Source: Streptomyces sp. CG 926
GTDB taxonomy: Bacteria > Actinomycetota > Actinomycetes > Streptomycetales > Streptomycetaceae
DNA: 64,000 bases
Assembly: GCF_003148825.1 (NCBI RefSeq)
Contig: NZ_QGGZ01000015.1
Span: 1 to 64,000 of the forward strand
Reading direction: 5' to 3'
Shown: piece after piece, positions 43,703 to 52,241 of the stretch
Layout of the letters: every line of letters starts with the position of its first letter
Position numbering within the stretch: the stretch's first letter is position 1
The notes under the pieces: model-generated
What the model saw: the letters and a program-made list of their open reading frames with translations, nothing else
The model's database searches: none
What the model was told of the DNA's origin: nothing
Translations under genes and position numbers: made by a program

Positions 43703-43706
43703 CTAG
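43183..43706 (+). pseudogene. IS481 transposase with internal deletion
   Basis: GTG 43183 opens the N-terminal helix-turn-helix part (LTVFGRRLLVERVASG, HVAAEMGISRATAHKWVRRW, DRSSRPRATPHRTP). After GPVMGLPAS the sequence jumps to the 3' portion shared with copy 1 (43485-43706 equals 31327-31548 with three substitutions), now out of frame. About 500 bases of the catalytic core are gone. The two copies complement each other: copy 1 lacks the 5' part, copy 2 the middle. Confidence 0.85.
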
Positions 43707-43842
43707 CGCGTCGCCGAGCAGCCGGACCGGGAGTACCCGCCGCCGGGTCACGGCCACCCGCACCCCCCGCACGGCAGGACCGCGGAACGGCGCGGAATTT
43801 TCGTCCAAGACAACGGCCGGCGTCTTCAGCGAGCCTGGAGGC

Positions 43843-44673
43843 ATGCCCAGAGACGATGCGGGGGACACGCCCCCGGAGCGCACTGCTGACCACCGCTGGG
43901 AGGTGGCTCGCCCCCCGGGCGGAGCCCCTCTCGACGGTGTACGGATGGCCGGGTTCCGGGATCGTACGGGCAGTGAGTTGGACATGCGGGTGCTGCCGCA
44001 GCCCGCCGTGATCGTCGTCATCGGGCTCGGAGCCGGCCCGGTCACGGTGGAGAGTGCCTCCGGGCTCCGGCCACTGAGCGGTCTGGTCGCCTCCCTGTCG
44101 CCAGGTCCGGCCCGCATCCGCGGCGAGGGCGTCGAATGCGTCGAGGTGGCCTTGTCACCCCGGGCCGCCTACGCCGTGCTGGGCGTTTCCCCGCTCGAGT
44201 TGGACGGCTCCGTCACCGGACTCGAGGACCTCTGGGGGCGGCACGCTCGGATGCTGCGCGAGCAGTTGGCCGACACCGCATCCTGGCAGGAACGCCTCGC
44301 GCTCACGAACGGCTTCCTCAGACGCAGGGCCGCCGGGGCACCACCCATGGCCGTCGAGGTCGCCGCCGCCTGGGACGCCATCGTGGCCGGCCGCGGCCGA
44401 GTGCGGATCGGCGACCTGGCCGCCTCCTGCGGATGGAGCCGCAAACGACTGTGGGCCAGGTTCAGCGCCCAGATCGGTCTGACCCCCAAACGCGCCGCCA
44501 TGTTGGTCCGCTTCGACCACGCCGCTCGCGCGCTCCTCGCCGGCGAGCGCGCCGGCGACGTCGCCGCGGCGTGCGGATACGTCGACCAGCCCCATCTTCA
44601 CCGAGACATCCAGGCCCTCGCCGGTTGCACGCCCGGCGCACTGGCCGGCATGACCACGTCCACCGAGACCTGA
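43843..44673 (+). CDS. AraC-family transcriptional regulator
   Basis: The protein has 276 residues. The N-terminal half (WEVARPPGGAPLDGVRMAGF, CVEVALSPRAAYAVLG) is the DUF6597-type sensor region, and the C-terminal half is the AraC DNA-binding domain (RIGDLAASCGWSRKRLWARFSAQIGLTP and AGDVAAACGYVDQPHLHRDI). ATG 43843 is the first ATG, but GGAGG lies only 1 base before it, so translation may begin slightly downstream. The same frame runs on from the IS481 pseudogene, which is coincidental. It lies 51 bases upstream of the O-methyltransferase gene and may regulate it. Confidence 0.85.
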   Translation: MPRDDAGDTPPERTADHRWEVARPPGGAPLDGVRMAGFRDRTGSELDMRVLPQPAVIVVIGLGAGPVTVESASGLRPLSGLVASLSPGPARIRGEGVECVEVALSPRAAYAVLGVSPLELDGSVTGLEDLWGRHARMLREQLADTASWQERLALTNGFLRRRAAGAPPMAVEVAAAWDAIVAGRGRVRIGDLAASCGWSRKRLWARFSAQIGLTPKRAAMLVRFDHAARALLAGERAGDVAAACGYVDQPHLHRDIQALAGCTPGALAGMTTSTET

Positions 44674-44724
44674 CCACCCGCATCCCGGCCGACCGGCGAT
44701 CGGTCGACCCGAAGGAAGGAACCA

Positions 44725-45777
44725 ATGCCCGTGACGAACACCGAAGTTCGAGCAGCACAGACGGCGGCAGGCCGAGAGCTCGTCGTCCGGCTCGCGTTCG
44801 GGACCATGGCCGCGCACACCCTGCGCGCGGCGGTCCACCTGGAGATCGTGAACCTGATCGGCGACGCACCGCGCACAGCCGCCGACGTGGCTGTCGCAGC
44901 CGGGGCCGCGCACCAGCCCATGACACGCCTGCTGCGTGCCCTGACCGCCCTCGGCCTGCTCGCGGAAGACGCCCCCGACACGTTCTCGGTGACCCCGGCA
45001 GGCGCACTCCTGGGCCCAGGCCACCCCGACTCCCTCGCGTCGTTCGTCCGCATGTTCACCGATCCGGCGATCGTGCGCGCCTGGGAGCACCTGGAGAGCA
45101 GCGTCCGCACGGGAGGGATCGCCTTCGACGCCGTCTTCGGCACGGACTTCTTCAGCCATCTCGCCCGACACCCCGAGCTCTCCGCGGACTTCAACACGGC
45201 CATGAGCCAGGCCACCGCAGAGACCGCCGCCACCCTGCCACGAGCCTTCGACTTCAGCCGGTTCACCTCGGTCACGGACGTCGGTGGAGGCAACGGCACC
45301 CTTATGACCGCCGTCCTCGAAGCACACCCGGCCCTCACCGGCGTGGTCTTCGACACCGCCGACGGTCTGGTAGAGGCTGCGAAGACACTGGCACGGCACG
45401 GACTGGAGGACCGCTGCTCACTCGTCGCCGGGGACTTCTTCCGGGCGGTCCCGCAGGGCTCGGACGCGTACCTCGTGAAGAGCATCCTGCACGACTGGAC
45501 CGACGCCCAAGCGGTCACGATCCTGCGCCACTGCCGCCAGGCACTGCGGCCCGGTGGTGTGGTTCTGATCGTGGAACCCGTGCTGCCCGAGGTCGTCGGC
45601 GCGCAGGACGAGGGCACCTACCTGAGCGACCTCAACATGATGGTGAACGTCGGCGGCAGGGAACGCACCCGCGCGGACTTCGAGGAGGCGTGCCACCGGG
45701 CGGGCCTGCGCGTCGTGTCGGTCACCCCGCTCGCGGACGCCGCCCCGTACTCCCTGATCGAGGCCGTGGCCGACTGA
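44725..45777 (+). CDS. O-methyltransferase (Methyltransf_2/AcrO-type)
   Basis: This 350-residue enzyme has an N-terminal winged dimerisation domain (TLRAAVHLEIVNLIGDAP, TRLLRALTALGLL) and a C-terminal SAM domain (VTDVGGGNGTLMTAVL, FDTADGLVEAA, DAYLVKSILHDWTD, with the catalytic-type His in HDW). Such enzymes methylate hydroxyls of polyketides or phenolics. The ATG start has AAGGAAGG 5 bases upstream. It follows the AraC gene in the same direction. No biosynthetic cluster is nearby. Confidence 0.92.
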   Translation: MPVTNTEVRAAQTAAGRELVVRLAFGTMAAHTLRAAVHLEIVNLIGDAPRTAADVAVAAGAAHQPMTRLLRALTALGLLAEDAPDTFSVTPAGALLGPGHPDSLASFVRMFTDPAIVRAWEHLESSVRTGGIAFDAVFGTDFFSHLARHPELSADFNTAMSQATAETAATLPRAFDFSRFTSVTDVGGGNGTLMTAVLEAHPALTGVVFDTADGLVEAAKTLARHGLEDRCSLVAGDFFRAVPQGSDAYLVKSILHDWTDAQAVTILRHCRQALRPGGVVLIVEPVLPEVVGAQDEGTYLSDLNMMVNVGGRERTRADFEEACHRAGLRVVSVTPLADAAPYSLIEAVAD

Positions 45778-46049
45778 CCACAGGCCCCACCCCGAACACC
45801 CGGTGAAAGCGGCGCGTGCAGTGAGAGGGAAACCCGAGTGAGCGGCGACCTGGCGGTGTCCCCTGCCCAAGGCGGCCATCTCCAGCCCGGCCCCGATCAC
45901 CGCGGCCGCATCCGCCCGCCGCGGCCGGAACACCTCGTCCGGATCCGGTTTCTGCTCGGGCAGCGCGATCCGCGCCGTCATCGCGTCGGCCGGGAGGTCC
46001 GTCGCGTGGAACCCCAGCCCGGCAGGGCTGCCGGCCGATCTCGCCGACG

Positions 46050-46405
46050 TCACCGGACCGGCCGGCGCGTCGCAAACTGCTCGACCCGCGCGTGTTTGAT
46101 GAACGCGGTCAGCACGTCCACCGTTGCGTCGGGCGGCTCGTCGGGAATGAAGTGTCCGGCTCGTGGGATGACGACGCCGGTCGCGTTCTCCGCCCACGGA
46201 CCGACGGAGGCGGCCATGTCGGGGATCGAGCCGTGGGAGCTGGAGATTCCCAGGACCGGGACGGTCAAGTGCCCCTGTTCGAAAGCGGCATGGTTCTTAC
46301 GCGCTGCCTCCACAGCGTCGCGGTGGTAGGCGAGAGACGCCGAAAGTCCTCCCTCGGCCGCGTAATGGTCGATCTCGGCGTCGTCGAAGGCGACCGTGGT
46401 GCTTC
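46050..46405 (-). pseudogene. Alpha/beta hydrolase, C-terminal part
   Basis: The reading FDDAEIDHYAAEGGLSASLAY, LTVPVLGISSSHGSIPDM and VIPRAGHFIPDEPPDAT matches the last third of an epoxide-hydrolase/haloperoxidase-like protein, including the catalytic histidine in AGHF. The nucleophile half is missing, and the upstream end fuses directly to the tail of the AraC pseudogene, a deletion junction. Confidence 0.65.
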
Positions 46406-47213
46406 TTGAAGGCTCGGGTGAAGTGACTGGCGTCCGCGAACTGCCAGGATGGCGCCACGCTCCGGAGTACTCAAGCGCCCTGACGGTGCGACCAGGGTGA
46501 GCCGGACCTCATGCAGTCGCCGGTGGCGGATGTACGTGGTCACCTGCTCACCCACCGCGGCGAATGCCCCGTGCCGCGTACGTACGGAGACGTTGAGTTC
46601 GCGGGCGAGCATCGCCGGAGAAGGATCGGGGTCGGCGAGCCGACGGTTCGCGAGGTCCCTGGCTACCTGGGTGAGCGCGGGAGCCAACCGGGTTCCACGT
46701 CGTCGAACCGGCCCTTCGCCACCGCCTTGGTCAGCTCGACCAGGGCGCCTCGGGCAGCTGCTACACCGGCCGGGCCCAGGTCGGCCGGTGCGGCGTGAAT
46801 CATGTCGGTGAGGGTCGTCAGCAAGCGCCTCCGGCCGAGTCCGCCGGCCCGGTGATGGCTCGGGTCCCGAGCAGGGGCTTGAGCTCGCCGGGTGGCAGAA
46901 CGAGGAACTTCGCCGTGAGATGCGCCGTCGTCTCGAAGGCCCGAGGTGCCGGACGAGGAACTGCCCGGCCGACACGGTCTGGTCGCCACAACCGGGCGGG
47001 CAGCCCAGAAGCCCATGCGCCGCGCCGCACGACATACATTGCAACCAGGTCCTGATCGCCGCCCGGGACGGCCGCGGTCCGGGTCGGCGACGCGCCGTGG
47101 AGATCGGCGATCGCCGCGCCGTGCACCCTGGCCACGTTGCCCTTGACCCGGAAGTCACCGATCGTGTCCGGGCTGAAAGCCAGCAGTCGTCGCCGACTTG
47201 CGTCCCTCCCCAC
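46405..47213 (-). pseudogene. AraC-family regulator with several frameshifts
   Basis: Pieces of one AraC_binding_2 regulator occur in order but in different frames: LLAFSPDTIGDFRVKGNVAR and DQDLVAMYVVRRG; VSAGQFLVRHLGPS; AHLTAKFLVLPPGELKPLLG; LLTTLTDMIHAAPADLG; ARDLANRRLADPDPSPAML and NVSVRT; EQVTTYIRHRRLHEVRL; and finally WQFADASHFTRAFKKHHG. At least four shifts are needed, so it is dead. Its last helix runs straight into the hydrolase remnant. Confidence 0.75.
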
Positions 47214-47308
47214 GCCGAAAGACGTCGAGCCCCTGCGGTGCGGCGGGCGGGGCGGTCGAGTTCACTGCGAACACCCTGCGCTGGTTTTCAGCCGGCAGCG
47301 CTCGGCGG

Positions 47309-47905
47309 TCAGCGGGCGATCGAGATGGCGAAGGGAGTGAATCCGGTGGTCCGGATGACGTGCGGTACGAACAGGATCGCGGCCTCCGTGGCGCGGGCGG
47401 TCCGGATCCCGCCGAGGTCGGTGATCCATTCCTTGTGCCAGCCGAGGTCGGTGAGCAGTTCACGGACGGTCTGTTTGGCCTGCGGGTCCTCGCCGGAGAG
47501 GAAGGCGGTCGGCGGCTGGGTGAGCGTGTCCGGCGCGGTCATCACCGGGAAGAGCATGGTGTTGAGCGTCTTGACGACGTGCGTTTCGGGCAGTGCTTCC
47601 TGGAGCCGTTCGGCGAGGCTCGAGCCGGGGTGGATGAGGTCGGCGGGCAGTCCGTCCGGGCCGTCGGTGGTGGCGTTGGAGACGTCCACGAGGATCTTGC
47701 CGCGCAGCTCTTCGCGCAGGGCTACGAGACGTTCCAGGGATCCGGCACCCGGAGTGGCGTTGATGACGATCCGGGCCCTCCGGGCGGCGTCGGCGGCTGC
47801 CCCCGGCGCGCGGTCCGCCACGGTCACCTCGTGCCCGGCCCGGGTGAGGGCCGCGGCCAAATTGCCGCCGACGCGGCCGTTTCCGAGAACTGCGATCGGG
47901 GTCAT
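47309..47905 (-). CDS. NADPH-dependent F420 reductase-like oxidoreductase
   Basis: This is a 198-residue protein with an N-terminal Rossmann fold (IAVLGNGRVGGNLAAALTRAGHEVTVADR) and the later segments VINATPGAGSLERL, ILVDVSNAT, VVKTLNTMLFPVM and DLGGIRTAR. This is the family of NADPH:F420 oxidoreductases and related metalloreductase-like proteins. ATG 47905 is clear. It is followed on the same strand, upstream in transcription, by the IMPase-like gene 48 bases away, so the two form an operon whose first gene is the IMPase-like one. Confidence 0.85.
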   Translation of the reverse strand: MTPIAVLGNGRVGGNLAAALTRAGHEVTVADRAPGAAADAARRARIVINATPGAGSLERLVALREELRGKILVDVSNATTDGPDGLPADLIHPGSSLAERLQEALPETHVVKTLNTMLFPVMTAPDTLTQPPTAFLSGEDPQAKQTVRELLTDLGWHKEWITDLGGIRTARATEAAILFVPHVIRTTGFTPFAISIAR

Positions 47906-47953
47906 GGCGATGTGGTCCTTACGTAGGTGCGGTTGCGGTTGCGGTGTACGGGG

Positions 47954-48772
47954 TCAGCGGGAGAGCGTGGCGACGGCCGCGGCATGGACGCCGGGCGCGG
48001 CGGCCAGGAAGCTGTCGCTCTGCGGGGTCCAGGGGCGGCCCTCGGCGTCGGAGATCCGTCCGCCGGCCTCGGTGACGAGCAGTGCGCCGGGCAGCAGGTC
48101 CGCGCGGGCGCCGGCGAACTGCCAGAAGGCGTCCATTCGGCCGGCGGCCACGTTCGCCAGGTGCAGGGTCGCGGGCACGGAGGTGCGGACGACGAGCGCG
48201 TCGAAGAGCATCGCGGTGATCGAGGAGCCGACGCGCCGTACGACCTTCTCGTCTTCGTCCGGCCGGGCCTGGCTGGTGGCCACGATGCCGAGGCCGAGGT
48301 CGGCGGTCCCGGAGACGTGCAGCGGCCGGCCGTCGAGGTGGGCGCCCGCGCCGCTGAGGGCGGTGTAGGTCTCGCCGGTGAGCGGCAGGTGGACCACGGT
48401 GAGCACCGGCTGGTTCTCCCGCACCAGGGTGGCGGTCACCGCCCACTCCTGCAGCGCGTGCAGGTGGTTGACGTTGCCTTCGGCCGGGTCCACGACCCAC
48501 CACTCGCCGGGCGGCAGCGCCCCGCCGTCCAGCTCGTCCTCCACCCAACCCGCCCCGGGGCGAAGGCTCGTGAGGCGGGGGCGCAGGATGTCGAGGGCCG
48601 TGTCGTCGTTGACGGCGAGCGCCTGCATCAGCTCTTCGCGGGTCTCGTAGCGGACCACGTCGCCGAAGCGCTCGCGCAGCGCAGCACCGGCGGCGCGCAC
48701 GGCGGCCTCGGTGCGTTCGAGCAGGTCGGTGTCGGAGGTGGCGCTGTCAGTGGTCTGAAGGGTTTCGGACAT
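47954..48772 (-). CDS. Inositol monophosphatase-like protein with altered metal site
   Basis: The protein has 272 residues and an IMPase fold. The N-terminal ETREELMQALAVND replaces the usual KxDxSPVTEAD, and VVDPAEGNVNHLHAL replaces the canonical WxxDPxDGTxNF. The C-terminal motif ARADLLPGALLVTEAGGRI is closer to normal (WDxAAGxLLVxEAGG). Several metal-binding acidic residues are therefore changed, so activity may be lost or altered. ATG 48772 is clear. It forms an operon with the F420-type reductase gene. A MarR-like operator lies upstream without a MarR gene. Confidence 0.8.
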   Translation of the reverse strand: MSETLQTTDSATSDTDLLERTEAAVRAAGAALRERFGDVVRYETREELMQALAVNDDTALDILRPRLTSLRPGAGWVEDELDGGALPPGEWWVVDPAEGNVNHLHALQEWAVTATLVRENQPVLTVVHLPLTGETYTALSGAGAHLDGRPLHVSGTADLGLGIVATSQARPDEDEKVVRRVGSSITAMLFDALVVRTSVPATLHLANVAAGRMDAFWQFAGARADLLPGALLVTEAGGRISDAEGRPWTPQSDSFLAAAPGVHAAAVATLSR

Positions 48773-48873
48773 GGTGGTGCTCCTGTCTGAGGAGGGGTGA
48801 TGAGGCCGGTCGGGGCCGAACTGCGCTGTGCTTCCTGTGCTTTCGTCTCGAAGGTATAGAGCCCCATCATTAA

Positions 48874-48922
48874 CTTCAAATGCATGTGAAGAACTTCAAG
48901 GATTACTAACATGCAATTGAAG
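48874..48922. promoter_or_regulatory. MarR-like operator sites
   Basis: CTTCAAATGCATGTGAAG (48874-48891) is a near palindrome. A second CTTCAAGG ... ATGCAATTGAAG (48893-48922) repeats the half sites. The AT-rich composition and TTCAA/TTGAA halves fit MarR-type binding sites controlling the IMPase-like operon. Confidence 0.5.
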
Positions 48923-48957
48923 CGCGTTGTGGAAGGCCCGTGGGCGCGGGGGAAGGC

Positions 48958-49310
48958 TCAGTCGAGCAGTTCGGCAGCCCGATCGGCGATTGCGTAGACG
49001 GTCCCGCTGCTGTCGGCCGAGGGGATGGACGGCATCATGGAGGCATCGGCGACCCGCAGTCCGCTGATCCCGTGTCCGCGAAGATTCCCGGGGGCGACGA
49101 CGGCATCGGCGTCGGTTCCCATGCGGCAGGTGCCCGTGCAATGGAAGTAGGGGCCGGTGGCCTTGCGGACGAACTCCTCGACGGATGCGCCGCTCGTCGC
49201 GGGGCACGGCACCGCTTCCTACCTGCGCCATTCGGCGAAAGCGTCGGCCTCCCCGATGCAGCGTTCCACCGCCAGGCCCTTGCGCAGACCGATACGGCGC
49301 CGAACCCGAT
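48958..49310 (-). pseudogene. GMC-family oxidoreductase, C-terminal remnant with in-frame stop
   Basis: The peptide ASVEEFVRKATGPYFHCTG, then CRMGTDADAVV, GISGLRVADASMMPSIPS and VYAIADRAAELLD is the GMC_oxred_C domain of choline-dehydrogenase-like enzymes, with the active-site His in YFHCTGTCRMG. Upstream, the same frame continues as GEADAFAEWRR and then meets TAG before the homology resumes. The FAD domain is missing. Confidence 0.7.
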
Positions 49311-49329
49311 CAGCCCGCACACGAGCGTG

Positions 49330-49549
49330 CGCTGTCGGCCGTGGACATGTAGCCGCTGACCAGCCACTGCAGGTCGGTGGTCGGTACGCCGAAATCCCGG
49401 GCGATCACGGGAAGCGTGAGGTTGAGCGCGAACCAGTCCATCTGCACGAGGAGCATGGACAGCGCCGCCGCCGTGATGACCGCCCTGTCACGCCCGCTGA
49501 ACAGGCCCCCGCCACCACGCCCGGTCCGGTTGTCGGAAGGAGCCTTCAT
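49330..49549 (-). pseudogene. MFS transporter (DHA2-like), N-terminal fragment
   Basis: From ATG 49549 (GAGGTGGG before it) the reading has a first membrane helix (AVITAAALSMLLVQMDWFAL) followed by NLTLPVIARDFGVPTTDLQW, typical of the first helix and loop of DHA2 exporters. It then runs into MSTADSARSCAG and a stop. In another frame RRTLVCGLIGFGA-like coding continues briefly, so an internal deletion destroyed the gene. Confidence 0.6.
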
Positions 49550-49624
49550 CGCCCACCTCGATCCGCGCCCCCGTGCGTTCATCGTTGCACCGGCCGTCCC
49601 GAATGGGACCCTGGCACGGTGTCG

Positions 49625-49840
49625 TGCGTAAGCCTAGACAGCGGCCCGGTGCGGCAGGGTGCCCGCTGGCGCAACACGTCGGCCTTCCGGGGCCGTACGA
49701 CCGACCTGGAGTGCCGGCTGGACGTGCGCGAACGCGCGCGGCTGGTGTTCGCCGGTGAGAACAGGACGGTGACCGTGTTCGACGATCTCCGCTTCGGCGT
49801 CGAGGACACCGGTACGCGGCTGACCACCGGGCCTCGCTGA
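49625..49840 (+). pseudogene. SRPBCC-family protein, C-terminal fragment
   Basis: The plus-strand reading VRQGARWRNTSAFRGRTTDL, RLDVRERARLVFAGENRT and FDDLRFGVEDTGTRLT fits the strand-rich C-terminal half of polyketide-cyclase/START-like proteins. There is no own start, and the first half of the fold is absent. Confidence 0.55.
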
Positions 49841-49892
49841 CGTTCACTACTAGCTTCGGAGCTGCGGGGAAGGCGCCGGTGAGCGCTGTGAC

Positions 49893-49955
49893 TGAGCGTC
49901 CTACCGGGCGGTTGAGCGTCCGACCTGACGGATTGAGCGTTCCGCAGGTCAGAGC
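49893..49955. repeat. Three direct repeats of about 20 bases
   Basis: TGAGCGTCC or TGAGCGTTCC recurs at 49893, 49913 and 49934, spaced 20 and 21 bases (two helical turns), in a gene-free stretch. Confidence 0.5.
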
Positions 49956-50114
49956 CTCGATCGGGGGTTTCGATCGTTCGATCTGGGAGCCGCCCCAGGT
50001 CGAGGTGCGCTGTGGCTGAGCGGTGCACTTGGCGGGTGAGCTGTCGATTTGTCGGGGCTGGGCTCTTGGGTTGGTGGATGGCGGCGAGTGAAACGCTCCG
50101 TCACCGCAGCGTTC

Positions 50115-51353
50115 TCAATGGCCGTGGCGGTGCCGGGACACCTCGTAGAGCAGCCAGTGGTAGGGGGAGTCCTCGTCCGTGGCGTCGAGGCCTCGAAGGA
50201 TGTCGTCGCCCCGCGGATCGTCGCGCAGCGCGAGCCGCGCCGCCGCCTGCACTCGCACGACTTCATCCGTGTCGGCGAGGCAGGAAGCGAGCGAGTCCGA
50301 GGCCTTCTGGGCATGTGCCGGCGCGGCGGCGAGGACGTAGCAGGCGGTCCGGCGGACCTCTGGCTCTTCGTCCCTTGTGCGCTCCATGACGGTGTCGAGT
50401 ACTGCCGGATCGCCCGTCTCGATCGCCTGATAAAGCCCGCTGACCGCCCTCGCCCGGACTTTGCCGTCGGCGTGGCGAGTGAGTTCGGGAAGTACGACTT
50501 CAGCTCGCGGATCCGGGGAATCCGTGAGTCCGGCCGTGAGCGACCAGGCCACGCGAGGATCCGGTTCGCCTGCAACCCAGGGCAGAAACAGATCGACGAG
50601 CGGTCCTTCGAACGGCGCCTCGTCGCTCTCGTCGAAGAGCACGATCACGCGGAGAACCTGCGCGGCGAAGTACCGTGCCAGCGGATTCGAGCGATCACGA
50701 AGGGCGGCGGCCGCGTCCCAAACGGCGGCGTCGTGACGCTGCTGGAGTGCCCAGGTCGTCGCCCACCACACCTCGTGATCGACGTCCGGCTCGGCCATCG
50801 CGCGGGAGAGCAGCTCATCGAAGGACGCAACGATGCCGTATCGCGGCTCCAGGGCCGTGAGGATCGCGGTGTGTCCGGTCCTGACCCTGATATGCCCCAG
50901 CGACAACTCCTCGCACGTCGATTCGGACCAGTTCCGGATGGTCGTGCGTTCGACAGGTCCCGGCCTGCCGCTTCTGCGGCGCACCTCGGCCGCGACATCC
51001 TTCTCGTGCCAGTACCGGGCCAGGGCCAGGGCGTCACGGCCTTCGGCGTCCGTGGCACTCAGACGGGCTCCCTGGACGACGAGTCGCTCCACGATGACGG
51101 GGTCGCCCAGCTCGATCGCGCGAAGCAGAGGGGTACGCCCGTCGGGGCTCGCACGGTCCAACCCGGCGAAGGACATCAGAACTTCGATGGTCGGAAGGTC
51201 GAAGGCGTCCACCGCCAGGCACAGCGCGGGAGTGCCGTGCTCGTCCACGCTGTCGGGGTCGGCACCCGCACTCAGCAACGCATGCACCAACCGCGCGTTC
51301 CCGCTCCGCACCGCCGTTATGAGTGAATCTATGACCCTGTCTCCCGTCCCCAC
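50115..51353 (-). CDS. Ankyrin-repeat protein with HEAT-like C-terminus
   Basis: This 412-residue soluble protein has N-terminal ankyrin repeats (ARLVHALLSAGADPDSVDEHG, TPALCLAVDAFDLPTIEVL, GRTPLLRAIELGDPVIVERL, LSATDAEGRDALALAR), then a linker, then helical repeats of HEAT type (WSLTAGLTDSPDPRAEVVL, VRARAVSGLYQAIETGDPAV, EVRRTACYVLAAAPAH, VVRVQAAARLALRDD). It should act by protein binding; partner unknown. GTG 51353 gives the first full repeat. Similar short sequences flank the gene, and IS remnants surround it, so it may be mobile cargo. Confidence 0.85.
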   Translation of the reverse strand: MGTGDRVIDSLITAVRSGNARLVHALLSAGADPDSVDEHGTPALCLAVDAFDLPTIEVLMSFAGLDRASPDGRTPLLRAIELGDPVIVERLVVQGARLSATDAEGRDALALARYWHEKDVAAEVRRRSGRPGPVERTTIRNWSESTCEELSLGHIRVRTGHTAILTALEPRYGIVASFDELLSRAMAEPDVDHEVWWATTWALQQRHDAAVWDAAAALRDRSNPLARYFAAQVLRVIVLFDESDEAPFEGPLVDLFLPWVAGEPDPRVAWSLTAGLTDSPDPRAEVVLPELTRHADGKVRARAVSGLYQAIETGDPAVLDTVMERTRDEEPEVRRTACYVLAAAPAHAQKASDSLASCLADTDEVVRVQAAARLALRDDPRGDDILRGLDATDEDSPYHWLLYEVSRHRHGH

Positions 51354-51612
51354 TCCACCGGCCCGTCACATAGCGAGACAGGCACGTTGGAGCTTAGTCG
51401 GCCTGGAGAATGCGATGTCTGGGCCGCCTCCCCAGGGGGTGGAAGCACAGCTTCGGTTCCAAGCGCTTCAGTCGGCGTAACTCGCCAACTGAGGAACTCA
51501 GCCACAAACGCTGTGCACTGAGTGCTTCAGGCTGGCGAGTGAGTGTGTGAGTTGGCGGGGCTGTGAGTCCCAGGTGGCGACAGGGGCTTACCTCCCTCCT
51601 GGGTGGGGAAAA

Positions 51613-51800
51613 CTAGGCCAACGCCCCCACGATCCGCTGATTTTCGTCCGCTACATCAACGTCCATCTTGCGGAGCCCCGGCGCCGCACCTCCGTGGTCC
51701 AAGCCGTACGGCCACAGTCTGGTGAAGAGCGCCGGCTTCTCGTCCGAGCGGTACAGAAAGTTGGTGTTGCCGTGGTCGGCGGCCTGCTCAAGGGTCGGTG
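51613..51800 (-). pseudogene. Fragment of an unknown protein
   Basis: The reading NTNFLYRSDEKPALFTRLWP, then YGLDHGGAAPGLRKMDVDV and NQRIVGALA before the stop looks coding. It has no supported start and no recognised family. Confidence 0.35.
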
Positions 51801-51954
51801 GGGCAAGCGGTGGTGCGGCGGGGCGTGCCTCGCGCCGCATTCGGCGAAGCGGCCGGGTTCTGCCTGACGGATCGGGTGGTCTTGTCGGCGAGGATCTCGA
51901 GCAGGCCCGTCGATGCCGTAGGGGGACTGCGCGGCGACATCGCCGGAGTCGGCC

Positions 51955-52135
51955 CTTCGGGGATCCGGCGACGCGGCGACGCGACGGCGCTCACGGTCTT
52001 CGGCCCAGGGCCCCGGCAGGTAGAACTCGCGGTCGACCAGAGGGTGGTCGCGCACGGTGGCGTAGGCGGCGAGGACGCAGATCCGGCAGTTCTCGGTTCG
52101 CCCAGCAGCGCCGGAGTACTGGCGTCAGACCCCGG
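51955..52135 (-). pseudogene. IS701-family transposase fragment
   Basis: The reading SGAAGRTENCRICVLAAYAT and HPLVDREFYLPGPWAEDRER is the conserved segment around the first catalytic aspartate region of IS701-type DDE transposases (Y-S-G-x-x-G-R, then L-V-D-R-E-x-Y-L-P). Only about 55 codons remain. Confidence 0.7.
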
Positions 52136-52241
52136 CAGAGGTGAAGGTCTCCTTCACCAAGTTCCGTATCCGACGCCTGGTCTTCACTCCGGCGAAATGG
52201 ACTCCGGGCCGCAGGGGGAGTTCTGAACTCCGGCAGCAGCA

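Noticed and set aside
43183..44673. Open frame joining the IS481 transposase to the AraC regulator
   Set aside because: The transposase part is frameshifted by an internal deletion, and the AraC domain has its own start. The fusion is accidental.
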